Counted from the stretch's first letter, positions 23,049-33,132 are shown. The stretch: 64,000 nucleotides of DNA from Agrostemma githago (GCA_958450325.1 CAUDLW010000052.1:62001-126000); one strand, 5' to 3'. Notes: generated by a model not told the origin, from the letters alone. Numbers and translations are program-made.

Positions 23049-25241
23049 ATGGCAGGAGTTGTGAACTTTGAAGACCCTAGCTTCTTGGAACACCTAAAGA
23101 GGGCGTTGGAGAACTACCAGCCCAAGAATTCTCGTTTCCAAGCAAGGAGGGAACCGGTGGATAAGATCAAGGTGAATGAACTTCCTGAGTTCAATGGTGG
23201 GATTGATCCTGAAGTCTACTTGGAATGGGAGAGAAACATGGAAAAACTCTTTGACTTCAAAGACTTGGAGGACGAGGAGAGGTGCAAATATGCCATCCTA
23301 AAGCTAAGCAAAGGAGCTTCCCTTTGGTATGAAGGGCTTAAGGTACAACGCACCAGGGATGGAAAGGGTAAGATTTCTTCTTGGGAGTCCTTAAAACGTA
23401 AACTACGTAAGAGGTATGTTCCAACTACGCATAAGTTATCCTTATACAGAAAGATAGCTAATCTCGTTCAAGGAAAAATGAGTGTTAGTGAATACATTGA
23501 CGAGTTTGAGAACTTAGTACTAATGGGGGAAGTAGAAGAACATGAAGAGATAAAAATGGCTAGGTTCTTACGTGGGTTAAATCGTAGTATTGCTAATACG
23601 GTTGATTTATGTCCTTATTCTGATTTTGATACATTATGTGGGTTGTGCTTAAAAATTGAGGCACAAGGGAAGACAAAACATGAGAATGAGTCTAGTAAGA
23701 GTCATACTTGGTCACAAGGTGAGGGGAGTAACAAGTCCAATTCCGTTAACACTAATCAACCCCTTGTCATTAAGAGTAACCCGACTCAACCCACAAACAA
23801 GACACCCACTGAAACTAGTTTGGCCAAGGTACGTTGTTTTAAGTGTCAAGGCTTTGGTCACTACAAGAACGCCTGTCCTAACAAAAGAGTTGTGACCTTA
23901 AGAGAAGTAATCACTATTAGGGATGAAATATGGGAAGAGGAACAACGTATAGGGGCTGTTTTTAACGTTAACGAGGAAGAGGAAGGGGAAGAGGAGGATT
24001 TTGAGGCTTATGAACCCCCAGCTTATGATACACTCTTAGTACTACGTACTCTACATGCTAACCCCATCCAACATGACACCGAACAAAGAGACCAACTATT
24101 CCATACTAAGTGTCAAGTTAACAACAAATGGTGTAGTTTAATCATTGATGGGGGTAGTTGTACCAACGTTGCCTCGACTGAAATGGTAACCAAACTAGGC
24201 CTAGCTACTACTAATCACCCTAACCCCTATGCACTACATTGGTTAGACAACGGGAACAAAGTGAGGGTCACTAAACAAGTAAGGGTGGGTTTAACCATGG
24301 GTTCCTATGTTGATGAGGTCTTGTGTGATGTTATTCCTATGGATGCTTGTCACATACTATTAGGCCGTCCTTGGCAGTTTGATAGGGATGTAGTACACCA
24401 TGGGCGAAAGAATGAGTATGAATTGAGAGACAAGGGAAAGAAAATTGTGCTAAAACCCATGACACCGCAAGAGTTGAGTACCATGTTAGCTAATCGAATC
24501 AAGAAACCCAAACTCTCCATATTTGCTAGTAAGGATATTATGGAACATGCCCTAGAAGAGGAAGAGCGTGTCTTTGACATGGCTACTAAAGAGGAGTCAG
24601 TTAGGGTTGATAATGGGTTTGGAGGGAAACAATTGAAGGAATTGCTAAAGAAACGGGGTGTTGTCCTTTCTATTGAAGTACCAGCTAGTTTAACACCTAG
24701 TAGAGATCAAGAAATCTTAAGGTATGAAGATGGTAAGAGCAAAGGCGTGGTTAATACTTTATCTTGTCACAACACGCACTCAACCACCCTAGATGCAAGC
24801 ACGCTTGGATTTGAAGCCTTGAAGGACTATTACTCCATGGATGCTGATGTACTCACCAAGTGCAAGGTTGGTGCTCTTAATATTTTTGATGAGTTTATTT
24901 TGCAGGAGGATCTTCTTCTTAAAGGGAACCATCTTCATGTTCCAAAACATCCTATTTCAGAATTTCGAGTTAGAAAAGCTCATGAGGGAGGACCAGCTGA
25001 ACATTTTGACATGACCAAGACCTTAGAGGTGTTAAAAGAACACTTCTTTTTGCTGAAGGTACAAAGGAGTAATCAAAACCTTGTGAGCAAATACTTAACA
25101 AGTCCGGTTTCAAAGAGTCCTTTCAAACCAAGAGAGTACTTGCCATTCTCCGAAATGACTCACTTCATTATTGGTTACACAACGGATGAAGCTAGCAAAG
25201 GACCTGACTTGTACACAACCGAGACTCTTCCAAGAGGGTGA
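23049..25241 (+). CDS. Gag-protease polyprotein with remnant pol tail (element B)
   Basis: 730 codons from an ATG 25 bp after the primer site. Residues about 50-200 form the capsid (Y-L-E-W-E-R-N, L-W-Y-E-G-L, R-F-L-R-G-L-N-R). The CCHC zinc knuckle C-F-K-C-Q-G-F-G-H starts near residue 263. The protease signature L-I-I-D-G-G-S-C is at about residue 367; it has D-G-G where D-S-G or D-T-G is usual. The reverse transcriptase and RNase H core and the integrase catalytic core are missing, yet the frame stays open across the joins and keeps diverged pieces of the RNase H end and integrase zinc region. It then shifts out of frame. Such a copy could supply capsid but would need enzymes in trans. Confidence 0.85.
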   Translation: MAGVVNFEDPSFLEHLKRALENYQPKNSRFQARREPVDKIKVNELPEFNGGIDPEVYLEWERNMEKLFDFKDLEDEERCKYAILKLSKGASLWYEGLKVQRTRDGKGKISSWESLKRKLRKRYVPTTHKLSLYRKIANLVQGKMSVSEYIDEFENLVLMGEVEEHEEIKMARFLRGLNRSIANTVDLCPYSDFDTLCGLCLKIEAQGKTKHENESSKSHTWSQGEGSNKSNSVNTNQPLVIKSNPTQPTNKTPTETSLAKVRCFKCQGFGHYKNACPNKRVVTLREVITIRDEIWEEEQRIGAVFNVNEEEEGEEEDFEAYEPPAYDTLLVLRTLHANPIQHDTEQRDQLFHTKCQVNNKWCSLIIDGGSCTNVASTEMVTKLGLATTNHPNPYALHWLDNGNKVRVTKQVRVGLTMGSYVDEVLCDVIPMDACHILLGRPWQFDRDVVHHGRKNEYELRDKGKKIVLKPMTPQELSTMLANRIKKPKLSIFASKDIMEHALEEEERVFDMATKEESVRVDNGFGGKQLKELLKKRGVVLSIEVPASLTPSRDQEILRYEDGKSKGVVNTLSCHNTHSTTLDASTLGFEALKDYYSMDADVLTKCKVGALNIFDEFILQEDLLLKGNHLHVPKHPISEFRVRKAHEGGPAEHFDMTKTLEVLKEHFFLLKVQRSNQNLVSKYLTSPVSKSPFKPREYLPFSEMTHFIIGYTTDEASKGPDLYTTETLPRG

Positions 25242-25590
25242 CTTGGTTTTAGTTCACTTGGGAAAGGAGAGGTTTTCAAGCAAATGGAAGAACAAGTTGA
25301 TGCCACAACCAGAAATTCCATACAAGGTATACAACAATGCTTGCAAGGTGGAATTGCCGGATGATTATGGAGTTCATGCCACGTTCAAAGTGGGAGTTCT
25401 TTCTCCTTATCTTGATGATGATGGCATTTCAGAATTGAGGACAATTCCTTTTCAAGGGGGAGGAGATGATCCGAATGAAGAAGCTACTAAAGAGTTCAAT
25501 GAAGTCACCTTAGCTCCTAATGGTCTTAGTTCAGCTACACTAGCACCTCCTACCAGCTTAGTGGTGTGCCTACTTCAATTGGTGAGCTAG
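25217..25590 (+). pseudogene. Integrase C-terminal remnant of element B
   Basis: A second frame resumes with R-L-F-Q-E-G-D-L-V and continues through Y-K-V and a D-D-Y-G-V-H-A-T-F block, then R-T-I-P-F-Q-G-G-G-D-D across the polypurine tract into the 3' LTR, ending in TGA at 25588-25590. The break from the main ORF is a deletion after D-L-Y that changes the frame. Confidence 0.75.
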
Positions 25591-26199
25591 CTCGTGTGTG
25601 GGCTGAATAAAGGAGCAAATAGTCAAAGTAATATGAAGGCATTAACTTGGGTTCACACTCATTCAAGCATGGGAGTGTACTGAAGTTATGAGGATGATTA
25701 TGGGCTGATTGTGTTCACATAGTTAGCTTTGTTTTTAGCTCCTAGTTCACATGAGTGCCGCGTCTTCTTGCTCTCTTTAAGCTTTGTTATTATCACCATT
25801 GTACTTTGTTTTTGTCACCCTTGACCAGCCGATTTTAGGGTCATTTTGTAAGGCTATATATAGCCATCTTCTTTGATGAATAAGACACACAATACACACA
25901 AGATTTATACACAAAACTGAGTAAAGCTAAGCTTTCTTTTACGTCCTTGTTGCTTACAAGACAAAGTCTAGAGTTAGTCGCGTTACAAGTTCTAAACTCG
26001 CTACTTCAATCGCGTGTTTGATTTAGCACCCGCTTTGTTGAAGTATAGGTCTACTTCACTAAGCATACTATCCCTTGGTTACGGTTTATTCATCATCAAA
26101 ACTATCCTTACAATCTGTTTTGTTGCTTTTGTTTACGTGCATTTCAGAATTCTATCAATCTTCACGTTGTTGTTTCAAAGTTCATATTAACTCACATCA
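25467..26199 (+). repeat. 3' LTR of element B
   Basis: 733 bp from tgatccgaatgaag to taactcacatca, with TATA palindrome at 25852-25865. It is shorter than the 5' LTR in U3, with fewer agctcc modules. Confidence 0.85.
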
Positions 26200-26611
26200 G
26201 ATACGCCTCTACGCCTGTGCGTACACTTGAGCTGTTCTCCTTGCCTTCCTCTGGGCGTTCTGGCGGCGGTTCGCTTCGTACCTCCAGCCCCCTCTCTGCT
26301 TACTGAGCAGGGCTGTCTGGGGGTCGTTGCGACCCGGCCTACCAGGTCTTCAGGAGTGAACTCCTAGTTAAGCATTGCGGAGAAGAAGGCAGATGTCTGT
26401 ACCATCTGAGCTGGGGTTAGGTTCAGGGTGTGCCCTGGATGTGCCCCCTGCCCTGATGCTACAGCTGTATTTGGCATGTCCAGGAGACTGGTTCCCCCTA
26501 CCCCGGGGATCGTTGCGGTAGGAGCCCTCTCTAGCTGAGGCATGCCGTATAGGGGGTCACCGGTGGGACCGTCGGACCTATCCCTACACTAGTGTCAACG
26601 ATCTCAGGCAT
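26200..26611 (-). pseudogene. Tat gag N-terminal exon, cut off by element B
   Basis: The minus-strand ATG at 26609-26611 starts M-P-E-I-V-D-T-S-V-G, about 80 bp after the primer site, so it is the likely native gag start. An in-frame TAG follows within about 30 codons, and further left a Pro/Glu-rich open segment runs to the edge of B at 26200. Confidence 0.5.
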
Positions 26612-26689
26612 GATTACTTTGATTGGTTAGTTTTTGTAATTGGGAATGGTTGATTTTTGTGGGTAATTCGTGGATACAACCAGATCTTC

Positions 26690-26706
26690 CCCACAGACGG
26701 CGCCAA
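26690..26706 (-). promoter_or_regulatory. Primer binding site of the Tat element
   Basis: On the minus strand TGGCGCCGTCTGTGGGG lies 2 bp inside the 5' LTR. The TGG start pairs with a tRNA CCA end. Sites of this type are known in Tat-lineage elements; I do not assign the tRNA. Confidence 0.75.
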
Positions 26707-26708
26707 AT

Positions 26709-27389
26709 TGTTCCGGTATTGGAATCAATTAACCCGATTCGGGATTCGGGCTTGAGGTGTACGATATTGCATTGAATCAACAATTGGTCAATCTTGCCAA
26801 CCTCTCCTTCCTCCTACTCCACTGGTCGGACCTTCCCGGCGGAATGGGCTGGCTCCCTACACACAGAACGCACAGGGCCTCGGAGGTTGTCCGAGGGAAC
26901 CCTCTCCGATGCCTAAGTCAGTCCGTGAATGCCTTAAAGAACCTAGCTCGTGAGGAACTAGGTGGCGTTTTTAGAGTAAGAGTTCTAGAGAGAGAAAATC
27001 CAACCCCTTTCTTGTGGGAAATGGAAGAGTATTTATACCTTCCCACAAGAGAGGGAAGTAAAGGGAGGATGAGTGGATGAGGAGGTGACAAGTGGCTTCA
27101 CCTCATCCACCCATTCTCATTTACCTTAGGCGAAATGACGAGGAGGTCCCTCGGCGGTCCCTGCCCTGCCTGTGGAGAATGGCCAGAAGACAGGCAGGTT
27201 GGGGTTATGCGAAGACTGGGTTTGGCAGACCGCCCCTCCCTGTCGGGCAGGCGGTCATCTGAAGCTCCCCGTGGATTCTCTTTTTAATGACTTCGCTCGG
27301 ATTGTCTACCAAGTCGGTCCCCGGGCTCCCTGGGTGGAGTCTCTTGAGGGTCTGCTTAGCTGGCGGTCCGGAGCAGGCAACCTTCATCA
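26709..27389 (-). repeat. Tat element 5' LTR (right copy)
   Basis: 681 bp, tgttccggtattgg to ccttcatca on the plus strand, followed by the duplicated actgt at 27390-27394. Confidence 0.9.
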
Positions 27390-27394
27390 ACTGT

Positions 27395-27593
27395 TCTTTT
27401 AATAAATGGGTAGTAATGAAAGCTTTTTAGTAGTCATTATGTGAATGATCTCGTGGTTTGTGTATAAAAAAAGTCTTATTTTTCAATATTAATGAAGAAT
27501 ATTTTTATAAAATGAACCGTCTCACATATTTGATATTCTTAATCCATGATTTATGAATTTTTTTCGTAGGGTGTTTAATGGTATACTCCGTAT

Positions 27594-27671
<78 letters not shown>

Positions 27672-28089
27672 CACACATACAGATGGGATTTGGTGTAAAC
27701 ACCAATTTTGGTGTAAACACCCTAACAATCTGGACCATTGATCTTAATCTTGATCAACGGTTGAGATTATCAGAAGATAACAAAACCCAAAAAAAACCTC
27801 ACAACCTACCTCTCTTTCTCTCTCCTCTCTTTCTCTCTCTTCTAGCTAGGGTTACTATCAAATTTTCTCCCCAAAACCCCCAAATTTTCTCCCAAAAACC
27901 CCCAAATTTCCTATCATCCTAATCTCGAAAATTTGATCAATTGTATATGAAATTCTTTCAATTCGTATACAATTCGTTCAATTCATATACAATTCGTTCA
28001 ATTCAATTCAATTTTCAGAAATTCAATTCAATTCGTTCAATTTTCAGAAATTCAATTCAATTCGTTCAATTTTCAGAAATTCGTTTTTG
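27395..28089. other. Host DNA: putative promoter and 5' UTR of the FRS-like gene
   Basis: After an AT microsatellite come a directly repeated ttggtgtaaacaccaa-type phrase (about 27690-27720), a C/T-rich tract with ctctctttctctctc (27809-27842) and short tandem copies of attcaattcgttcaatttt (27957-28085). CT-rich leaders are common in plant 5' UTRs. It leads directly into the candidate first exon at 28090. Confidence 0.4.
27592..27678. repeat. AT-dinucleotide microsatellite
   Basis: About 87 bp of near-continuous (AT)n with interspersed tac, ending in acacacatac. Open frames here are repeat artefacts. Confidence 0.95.
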
Positions 28090-28311
28090 ATGAGCATGGA
28101 TTCCACCGAGCATGAACCTTTTGTTGATGAACATGAAGGTAATGTCGTTATAATTCAATACCTATTCGTTTTTTAATAGGTATTCGTTTTTTAAGTAAAT
28201 TTATCCGGTTTTTGAGCATGGATTCGTTTTTAACTATTGGTTTTTGATTTCCTCCAGAATTCTTTATGATGAATATTGATTTCAACACTGAAAACATGAA
28301 TCAACTTGAAG
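28090..28311 (+). pseudogene. FAR1/FRS-like gene fragment, candidate exons 1 and 2
   Basis: Exon 1 (28090-28138) starts ATG and encodes M-S-M-D-S-T-E-H-E-P-F-V-D-E-H-E, ending gaag|gtaatg. Exon 2 (28258-28311) follows an acceptor cctccag and encodes F-F-M-M-N-I-D-F-N-T, ending gaag|gtaatc. The splice phases agree, giving one frame. Exon 3 is about 5.8 kb away, beyond the minisatellite and element L. Family assignment rests on exon 3. Confidence 0.45.
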
Positions 28312-28319
28312 GTAATCTC

Positions 28320-28439
28320 AGAATTTTATAGAGTACATGAATATATATGTTAGAATAGTTGAATATATGTGTTAGAGTAATTGAAGTACTTGAGTATATG
28401 TGTTGGAATAATTGAATATATGTGTTGGAATAGTTGAAT
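28320..28439. repeat. Minisatellite, left part (split by element L)
   Basis: Degenerate units of gaatatatgtgttggaatag type, about 20-24 bp. The array continues at 33133 after element L. Confidence 0.8.
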
Positions 28440-29579
28440 TGATCCGAATCAAGGAGCTACCAAAGAGTTCATTAAAGTCACCTTAGCTCCTCATAGTCTT
28501 AGTTCAGCCACACTAACACCTCTTGCCAGATTAGTAGTATGCCTACTACAATTGACCCGAATCAAGAAGCTACTAATCCTAGTAAGGAAGTACTAAAGAG
28601 CTCAACGAAGTAATACCAGCTCCTACTTAACTATAGTCCAGCTACATTAGCACTAATAAAGAGTCGTCTTCAATTATGGAGCTAGCTCGAGTTTGAGCAG
28701 GAATAAAGGAGCAAATAGTCAAGGATATATGAAGGCATTAACTTAAGTTCACACCCATTCAAGCATGGGAATTTCGGATGCGAGTTCATTTTGCAGCATT
28801 GTTTTGATCAGTCCATATCTCGAGTTATACTTGGATTTTCGTAGTCATTCAAAATGGAGGAGATAGATTTCGAGCTTATCTTTCCAATGACTATTCATGA
28901 AGGCTCATTGAACAAGTATTGACAAAGTTATGGTCCGAACAAGTCAGCTGTGCATGGGAAAGCACCGGGGTTAAAGAGGACGTTTGAAGCTGGTTGTGTT
29001 CACTTGGTGTGCACGTCCAAATGAAGCTTTGTTATTAGCTCCATGGTCACACCAGCCACACCTTAATGCTCCCTAGCTTTGGTTTTAACTCCATGTTTAC
29101 ATTAGCTTTGTTATTAGCTCCAACTTTGTTCTTAGCTCCTAGTTCACATTAGGCTTAAGCTTTGTTTTTGTCACCATTGTACTTTGTTATTGTCACCCTT
29201 GACCAGCCGGTTTTAAGGGTCTTGTAGGCTATAAATAGCCGGCCATTTGAAGGAATAAACATCATCCAATTTGCAAATTAAAACCCAAGTAAAAGTTAAG
29301 CTTTGAGCTTCCTTTTGTTTCGTCTTTGTAGTTTACAAGACAAGGTCTAGAGTGAGTCGCGTTACAAGCTCTAAACTCGCTATTTCAATCGAGTGTTTGA
29401 TCTAGCAAAGCGCTTTGTTGAAGTATAGGTCTACTTCACCTAGCATACTATCCTTTGGTTACGGTTTATTCATCCTTAAATCATCTTTACTTTCTGTTTT
29501 GGTTACTTGTTTCACGTCCATTTCAGTATACTAATCATATCTCTCGTTCTTGTTTCAAAGTTCATATCAACTCACATCA
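28440..29579 (+). repeat. 5' LTR of element L
   Basis: 1140 bp, tgatccgaatcaagg to caactcacatca. It is a chimeric type: a standard U3 start up to gcatgggaattt (about 28775), then a module from tgcgagttcattttgcagc that is the LTR start of element D. TATA ggctataaatagcc is at 29227-29240. Confidence 0.9.
29227..29240 (+). promoter_or_regulatory. LTR TATA box in a near-palindrome (element L)
   Basis: ggctataaatagcc, embedded in flanking GGCT/AGCC arms. The same position in other LTRs carries the perfect palindrome ggctatatatagcc. A likely RNA polymerase II TATA box by position; the start site is not determined. Confidence 0.65.
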
Positions 29580-29620
29580 TTAGTGGTATCAGAGCTTTGG
29601 TCATCCATCTAGACGTAAGC

Positions 29621-32149
29621 ATGGCAGGAGTTGTGAGCTTTGAAGACTCAAGCATCGTTAGTCTCTCTAAGTCCAATGGCGCACCTGTTCCTGAAGTCTA
29701 CTTGGGAGAAAGAGAAGATGAACTCCCAACGTTTGGTAAGGTCTTGGTATTACGTGCACTTCATGCTAATCCTATCCCACAAAACACCAAACAAAGAGAC
29801 CAACTCTTTCACACAAAATGTCTAGTTAATACCAAGTGGTGTAGTTTGATTATTGATGGGGGTAGTTGTACTAATGTTGCGTCTACGGAAATGGTAGCTA
29901 AGTTAGGTCTCACCACCACTAATCACCCTAAACCGTATGCTTTACATTGGTTGGATAATGAGAACAAAATAAGGGTCACTAAACAAGTAAGGGTGGGTTT
30001 AACCATGGGTTCCTACGTTGATGAGGTTCTATGTGATGTTATACCTATGGATGCTTGTCATATACTATTAGGCCGTCCTTGGCAGTTTGATAGGGACGTA
30101 GTTCATCATGGGAGAAAGAATGAATATGAATTGAGGGATAAGGGAAAAAAAATCGTTCTAAAACCCATGACTCCCCAAGCTGTTAGAGCTATGACCTCCA
30201 GCAAGAACAAGAGACCTAACCTCACCATCTTTGCTAGTGAAAATGATGTAGAGCAAGCTATACAAGAGGGGGAACGTGTATTTGTCATGGTAGCTAAAGA
30301 AAAACCCGTTGAAGTTGAGAATAGACTTGGAGGAAAACCATTAGAGGAGTTGTTACACGAGTTTAAGGATGTCTTCCCCGAGGAATTACCCGTTGGTTTA
30401 CCACCTATTAGAGGTATAGAACATCAAATCGACCTCATTCCAGGATCAACCTTACCCAATAAGGCTGCCTATAGGTGTAATCCGGAAGAAACTAAGGAAT
30501 TACAAAGACAAATAGATGAGTTGATGAGTAGAGGGTATGTGCGGGAGAGCCTTAGTCCTTGTGCTGTTCCAGTTCTTTTAGTACCTAAGAAGGATGGAAC
30601 ATGGAGAATGTGTGTAGATAGTAGAGCCGTTAACAACATCACCATCAAGTATAGGTTTCCTATTCCAAGGTTGGATGATATGTTACATGAGCTTCATGGG
30701 GCGGTGGTCTTCTCCAAAATTGATCTAAGGAGTGGTTACCATCAAATCAGAATGAGGGAGGGAGATGAATGGAAGACCGCTTTCAAAACCAAACATGGAC
30801 TATATGAGTGGACGGTCATGCCATTTGGTCTTACCAACGCTCCAAGCACGTTCATGAGGTTAATGAACGAGGTACTTAAGGCCTACCTAGGTCGCTTTAT
30901 TGTGGTTTACTTGGATGATATACTTGTATATAGCAGGTCCTTGGAAGAACATATGGAGCACTTGAGGCTACTCTTCACCACACTTCGCAAACAACAACTT
31001 TTTGGGAAGAAGGAGAAGTGTGCCTTCTTTGTGGAGAGTGTAGTATTCCTTGGCTACGTAGTATCCAAAGGAGGGGTATCAGTTGATCAAACCAAAGTTA
31101 GGGAGTTAGATTTGCCAAAGGAATTGGGTTTGGTCATTCCTAATGATTTACCAGCTGGTTTGACACCTAGGGAAGATCATGAAGTCTTAAGGTATGAAGA
31201 TGTTAAGAACAATGTCGTGGCTAATGCTCTATCTTGTCACTACACACACTCATCCACTTTAGATGCAAGCACGCTTGGATTTGAGACCTTGAAGGACTCC
31301 ATGGATGCTGATGTACTCACCGAGTGCAAGGCTGGTGTTCTTGGTACTTTTGTTGAGTTTGTTTTGCAGGTAGATCTTCCTTTTACAAGAAACCATCGTT
31401 GTGTCCCAAGGCATCCTATTTCAGAGTGTATAACTAGAGAAACTCATGGAGAAAGTCCAGCTGAAACCTTTGACATGACCAAGACCTTAGAGGTGATAAA
31501 AGAACACTTCTTTTTGCTAAAGATACAAGGGATTAATCAGAACATTGGGAGCAAATGCTTAACAAAGCCGTTCTCAAGGAGTCCTTTCAGAACAAGGGAG
31601 TACTTACCATTTTTCGAAATGACTCATTTCGGTGTTTGTTACCCAACAGATGAAGCTAGCAAAGGACCTGACTTGTACGTTAGAGAAGTGATTCGGGAAA
31701 GGATCAAAGAAGCCTACAAAAGAAGGTCCAACAAAAACAGAAAACCGAGACTTTTCCAAGAGGATGACTTGGTTTTGGTTCACTTGAGAAAGGAGAGGTT
31801 TTCAAGCAAAAGGAAGACCAAGTGGAAGCCACAAACAGAAGTTCCATACAAGGTATACAACAATACTTGCAAGATGAAGTTGCCGGATAATTATGAAGTT
31901 CATACCACGTCCAAAGTGGGAGATTTTGCTCTTTATCTTAATGAAAATGGCTGTTCAGAATTGAGGACAATTCCTTCTAAAGGGGGAGGAGATGATCCGA
32001 ATCAAGGAGCTACCAAAGAGTTCATTAAAGTCACCTTAGCTCCTCATAGTCTTAGTTCAGCCACACTAACACCTCTTGCCAGATTAGTAGTATGCCTACT
32101 ACAATTGACCCGAATCAAGAAGCTACTAATCCTAGTAAGGAAGTACTAA
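29621..32149 (+). CDS. Mini-gag-protease-reverse transcriptase polyprotein with chimeric tail (element L)
   Basis: 842 codons from ATG 29621, 26 bp after the primer site. Residues 1-60 are a shortened gag (M-A-G-V-V-S-F-E-D ... P-E-V-Y-L-G-E-R-E) lacking capsid and zinc knuckle. Protease L-I-I-D-G-G-S-C is near residue 79. Reverse transcriptase runs from about 250 to 490, with F-S-K-I-D-L-R-S-G-Y-H and catalytic V-V-Y-L-D-D. After S-V-D-Q-T-K-V the protein jumps to diverged RNase H-end and integrase-zinc remnants, then integrase C-terminal pieces. The core of RNase H and the integrase DDE triad are absent. The frame has no stop and ends 157 bp inside the 3' LTR. Confidence 0.88.
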   Translation: MAGVVSFEDSSIVSLSKSNGAPVPEVYLGEREDELPTFGKVLVLRALHANPIPQNTKQRDQLFHTKCLVNTKWCSLIIDGGSCTNVASTEMVAKLGLTTTNHPKPYALHWLDNENKIRVTKQVRVGLTMGSYVDEVLCDVIPMDACHILLGRPWQFDRDVVHHGRKNEYELRDKGKKIVLKPMTPQAVRAMTSSKNKRPNLTIFASENDVEQAIQEGERVFVMVAKEKPVEVENRLGGKPLEELLHEFKDVFPEELPVGLPPIRGIEHQIDLIPGSTLPNKAAYRCNPEETKELQRQIDELMSRGYVRESLSPCAVPVLLVPKKDGTWRMCVDSRAVNNITIKYRFPIPRLDDMLHELHGAVVFSKIDLRSGYHQIRMREGDEWKTAFKTKHGLYEWTVMPFGLTNAPSTFMRLMNEVLKAYLGRFIVVYLDDILVYSRSLEEHMEHLRLLFTTLRKQQLFGKKEKCAFFVESVVFLGYVVSKGGVSVDQTKVRELDLPKELGLVIPNDLPAGLTPREDHEVLRYEDVKNNVVANALSCHYTHSSTLDASTLGFETLKDSMDADVLTECKAGVLGTFVEFVLQVDLPFTRNHRCVPRHPISECITRETHGESPAETFDMTKTLEVIKEHFFLLKIQGINQNIGSKCLTKPFSRSPFRTREYLPFFEMTHFGVCYPTDEASKGPDLYVREVIRERIKEAYKRRSNKNRKPRLFQEDDLVLVHLRKERFSSKRKTKWKPQTEVPYKVYNNTCKMKLPDNYEVHTTSKVGDFALYLNENGCSELRTIPSKGGGDDPNQGATKEFIKVTLAPHSLSSATLTPLARLVVCLLQLTRIKKLLILVRKY

Positions 32150-33132
32150 AGAGCTCAACGAAGTAATACCAGCTCCTACTTAACTATAGTCCAGCTACAT
32201 TAGCACTAATAAAGAGTCGTCTTCAATTATGGAGCTAGCTCGAGTTTGAGCAGGAATAAAGGAGCAAATAGTCAAGGATATATGAAGGCATTAACTTAAG
32301 TTCACACCCATTCAAGCATGGGAATTTCGGATGCGAGTTCATTTTGCAGCATTGTTTTGATCAGTCCATATCTCGAGTTATACTTGGATTTTCGTAGTCA
32401 TTCAAAATGGAGGAGATAGATTTCGAGCTTATCTTTCCAATGACTATTCATGAAGGCTCATTGAACAAGTATTGACAAAGTTATGGTCCGAACAAGTCAG
32501 CTGTGCATGGGAAAGCACCGGGGTTAAAGAGGACGTTTGAAGCTGGTTGTGTTCACTTGGTGTGCACGTCCAAATGAAGCTTTTTTATTAGCTCCATGGT
32601 CACACCAGCCACACCTTAATGCTCCCTAGCTTTGGTTTTAACTCCATGTTTACATTAGCTTTGTTATTAGCTCCAACTTTGTTCTTAGCTCCTAGTTCAC
32701 ATTAGGCTTAAGCTTTGTTTTTGTCACCATTGTACTTTGTTATTGTCACCCTTGACCAGCCGGTTTTAAGGGTCTTGTAGGCTATAAATAGCCGGCCATT
32801 TGAAGGAATAAACATCATCCAATTTGCAAATTAAAACCCAAGTAAAAGTTAAGCTTTGAGCTTCCTTTTGTTTCGTCTTTGTAGTTTACAAGACAAGGTC
32901 TAGAGTGAGTCGCGTTACAAGCTCTAAACTCGCTATTTCAATCGAGTGTTTGATCTAGCAAAGCGCTTTGTTGAAGTATAGGTCTACTTCACCTAGCATA
33001 CTATCCTTTGGTTACGGTTTATTCATCCTTAAATCATCTTTACTTTCTGTTTTGGTTACTTGTTTCACGTCCATTTCAGTATACTAATCATATCTCTCGT
33101 TCTTGTTTCAAAGTTCATATCAACTCACATCA
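31993..33132 (+). repeat. 3' LTR of element L
   Basis: 1140 bp, matching 28440-29579 except for one substitution seen at 32584. Its first 157 bp encode the C-terminal tail of the polyprotein. Confidence 0.92.

Larger units (their letters stand above)
22230..26199 (+). mobile_element. Chromovirus element B: gag-protease, pol core deleted
   Basis: 5' LTR 22230-23007 (778 bp), primer site TGGTATCAGAGC at 23012-23023 (initiator tRNA-Met type), ORF 23049-25241, polypurine tract aagggggaggaga at 25454-25466, 3' LTR 25467-26199 (733 bp). It sits inside Tat gag. The flanks gttaa and gatac do not match and the two LTRs differ by indels, so the copy is recombinant or has suffered a flank deletion. Confidence 0.85.
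7002..27389 (-). mobile_element. Tat-lineage Ty3/gypsy LTR retrotransposon with antisense extra ORFs, invaded three times
   Basis: Two LTRs of about 685 and 681 bp (7002-7686 and 26709-27389) bound the element, and actgt is duplicated at 6997-7001 and 27390-27394. On the minus strand the order is LTR, primer site, gag, protease, reverse transcriptase, RNase H, a second archaeal-type RNase H, integrase. The double RNase H and the extra ORFs between pol and the 3' LTR in opposite orientation are known hallmarks of plant Tat elements (Ogre, Retand, Grande relatives). Removing the nested insertions leaves about 11.9 kb. The coding regions carry frameshifts and stops, so this copy is dead. Confidence 0.9.
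28440..33132 (+). mobile_element. Chromovirus element L: mini-gag, protease, reverse transcriptase; young insertion
   Basis: 5' LTR 28440-29579 and 3' LTR 31993-33132, both 1140 bp. By eye they differ at one base (G at 29031, T at 32584). TSD tgaat is at 28435-28439 and 33133-33137. Primer site TGGTATCAGAGC at 29584-29595; polypurine tract aaagggggaggaga just before 31993. It is inserted in the minisatellite. One long ORF spans the internal region. It lacks capsid, zinc knuckle, RNase H and the integrase core, so it must have moved with help. Confidence 0.92.

Noticed and set aside
27505..27741. Open frames with long Y-I-Y-I-Y-I runs on both strands
   Set aside because: Translation of the (AT)n microsatellite.
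29584..29595. tRNA gene suggested by TGGTATCAGAGC
   Set aside because: Only the 12-base primer site complement is present, always directly after an LTR; no cloverleaf can be formed from the surroundings.
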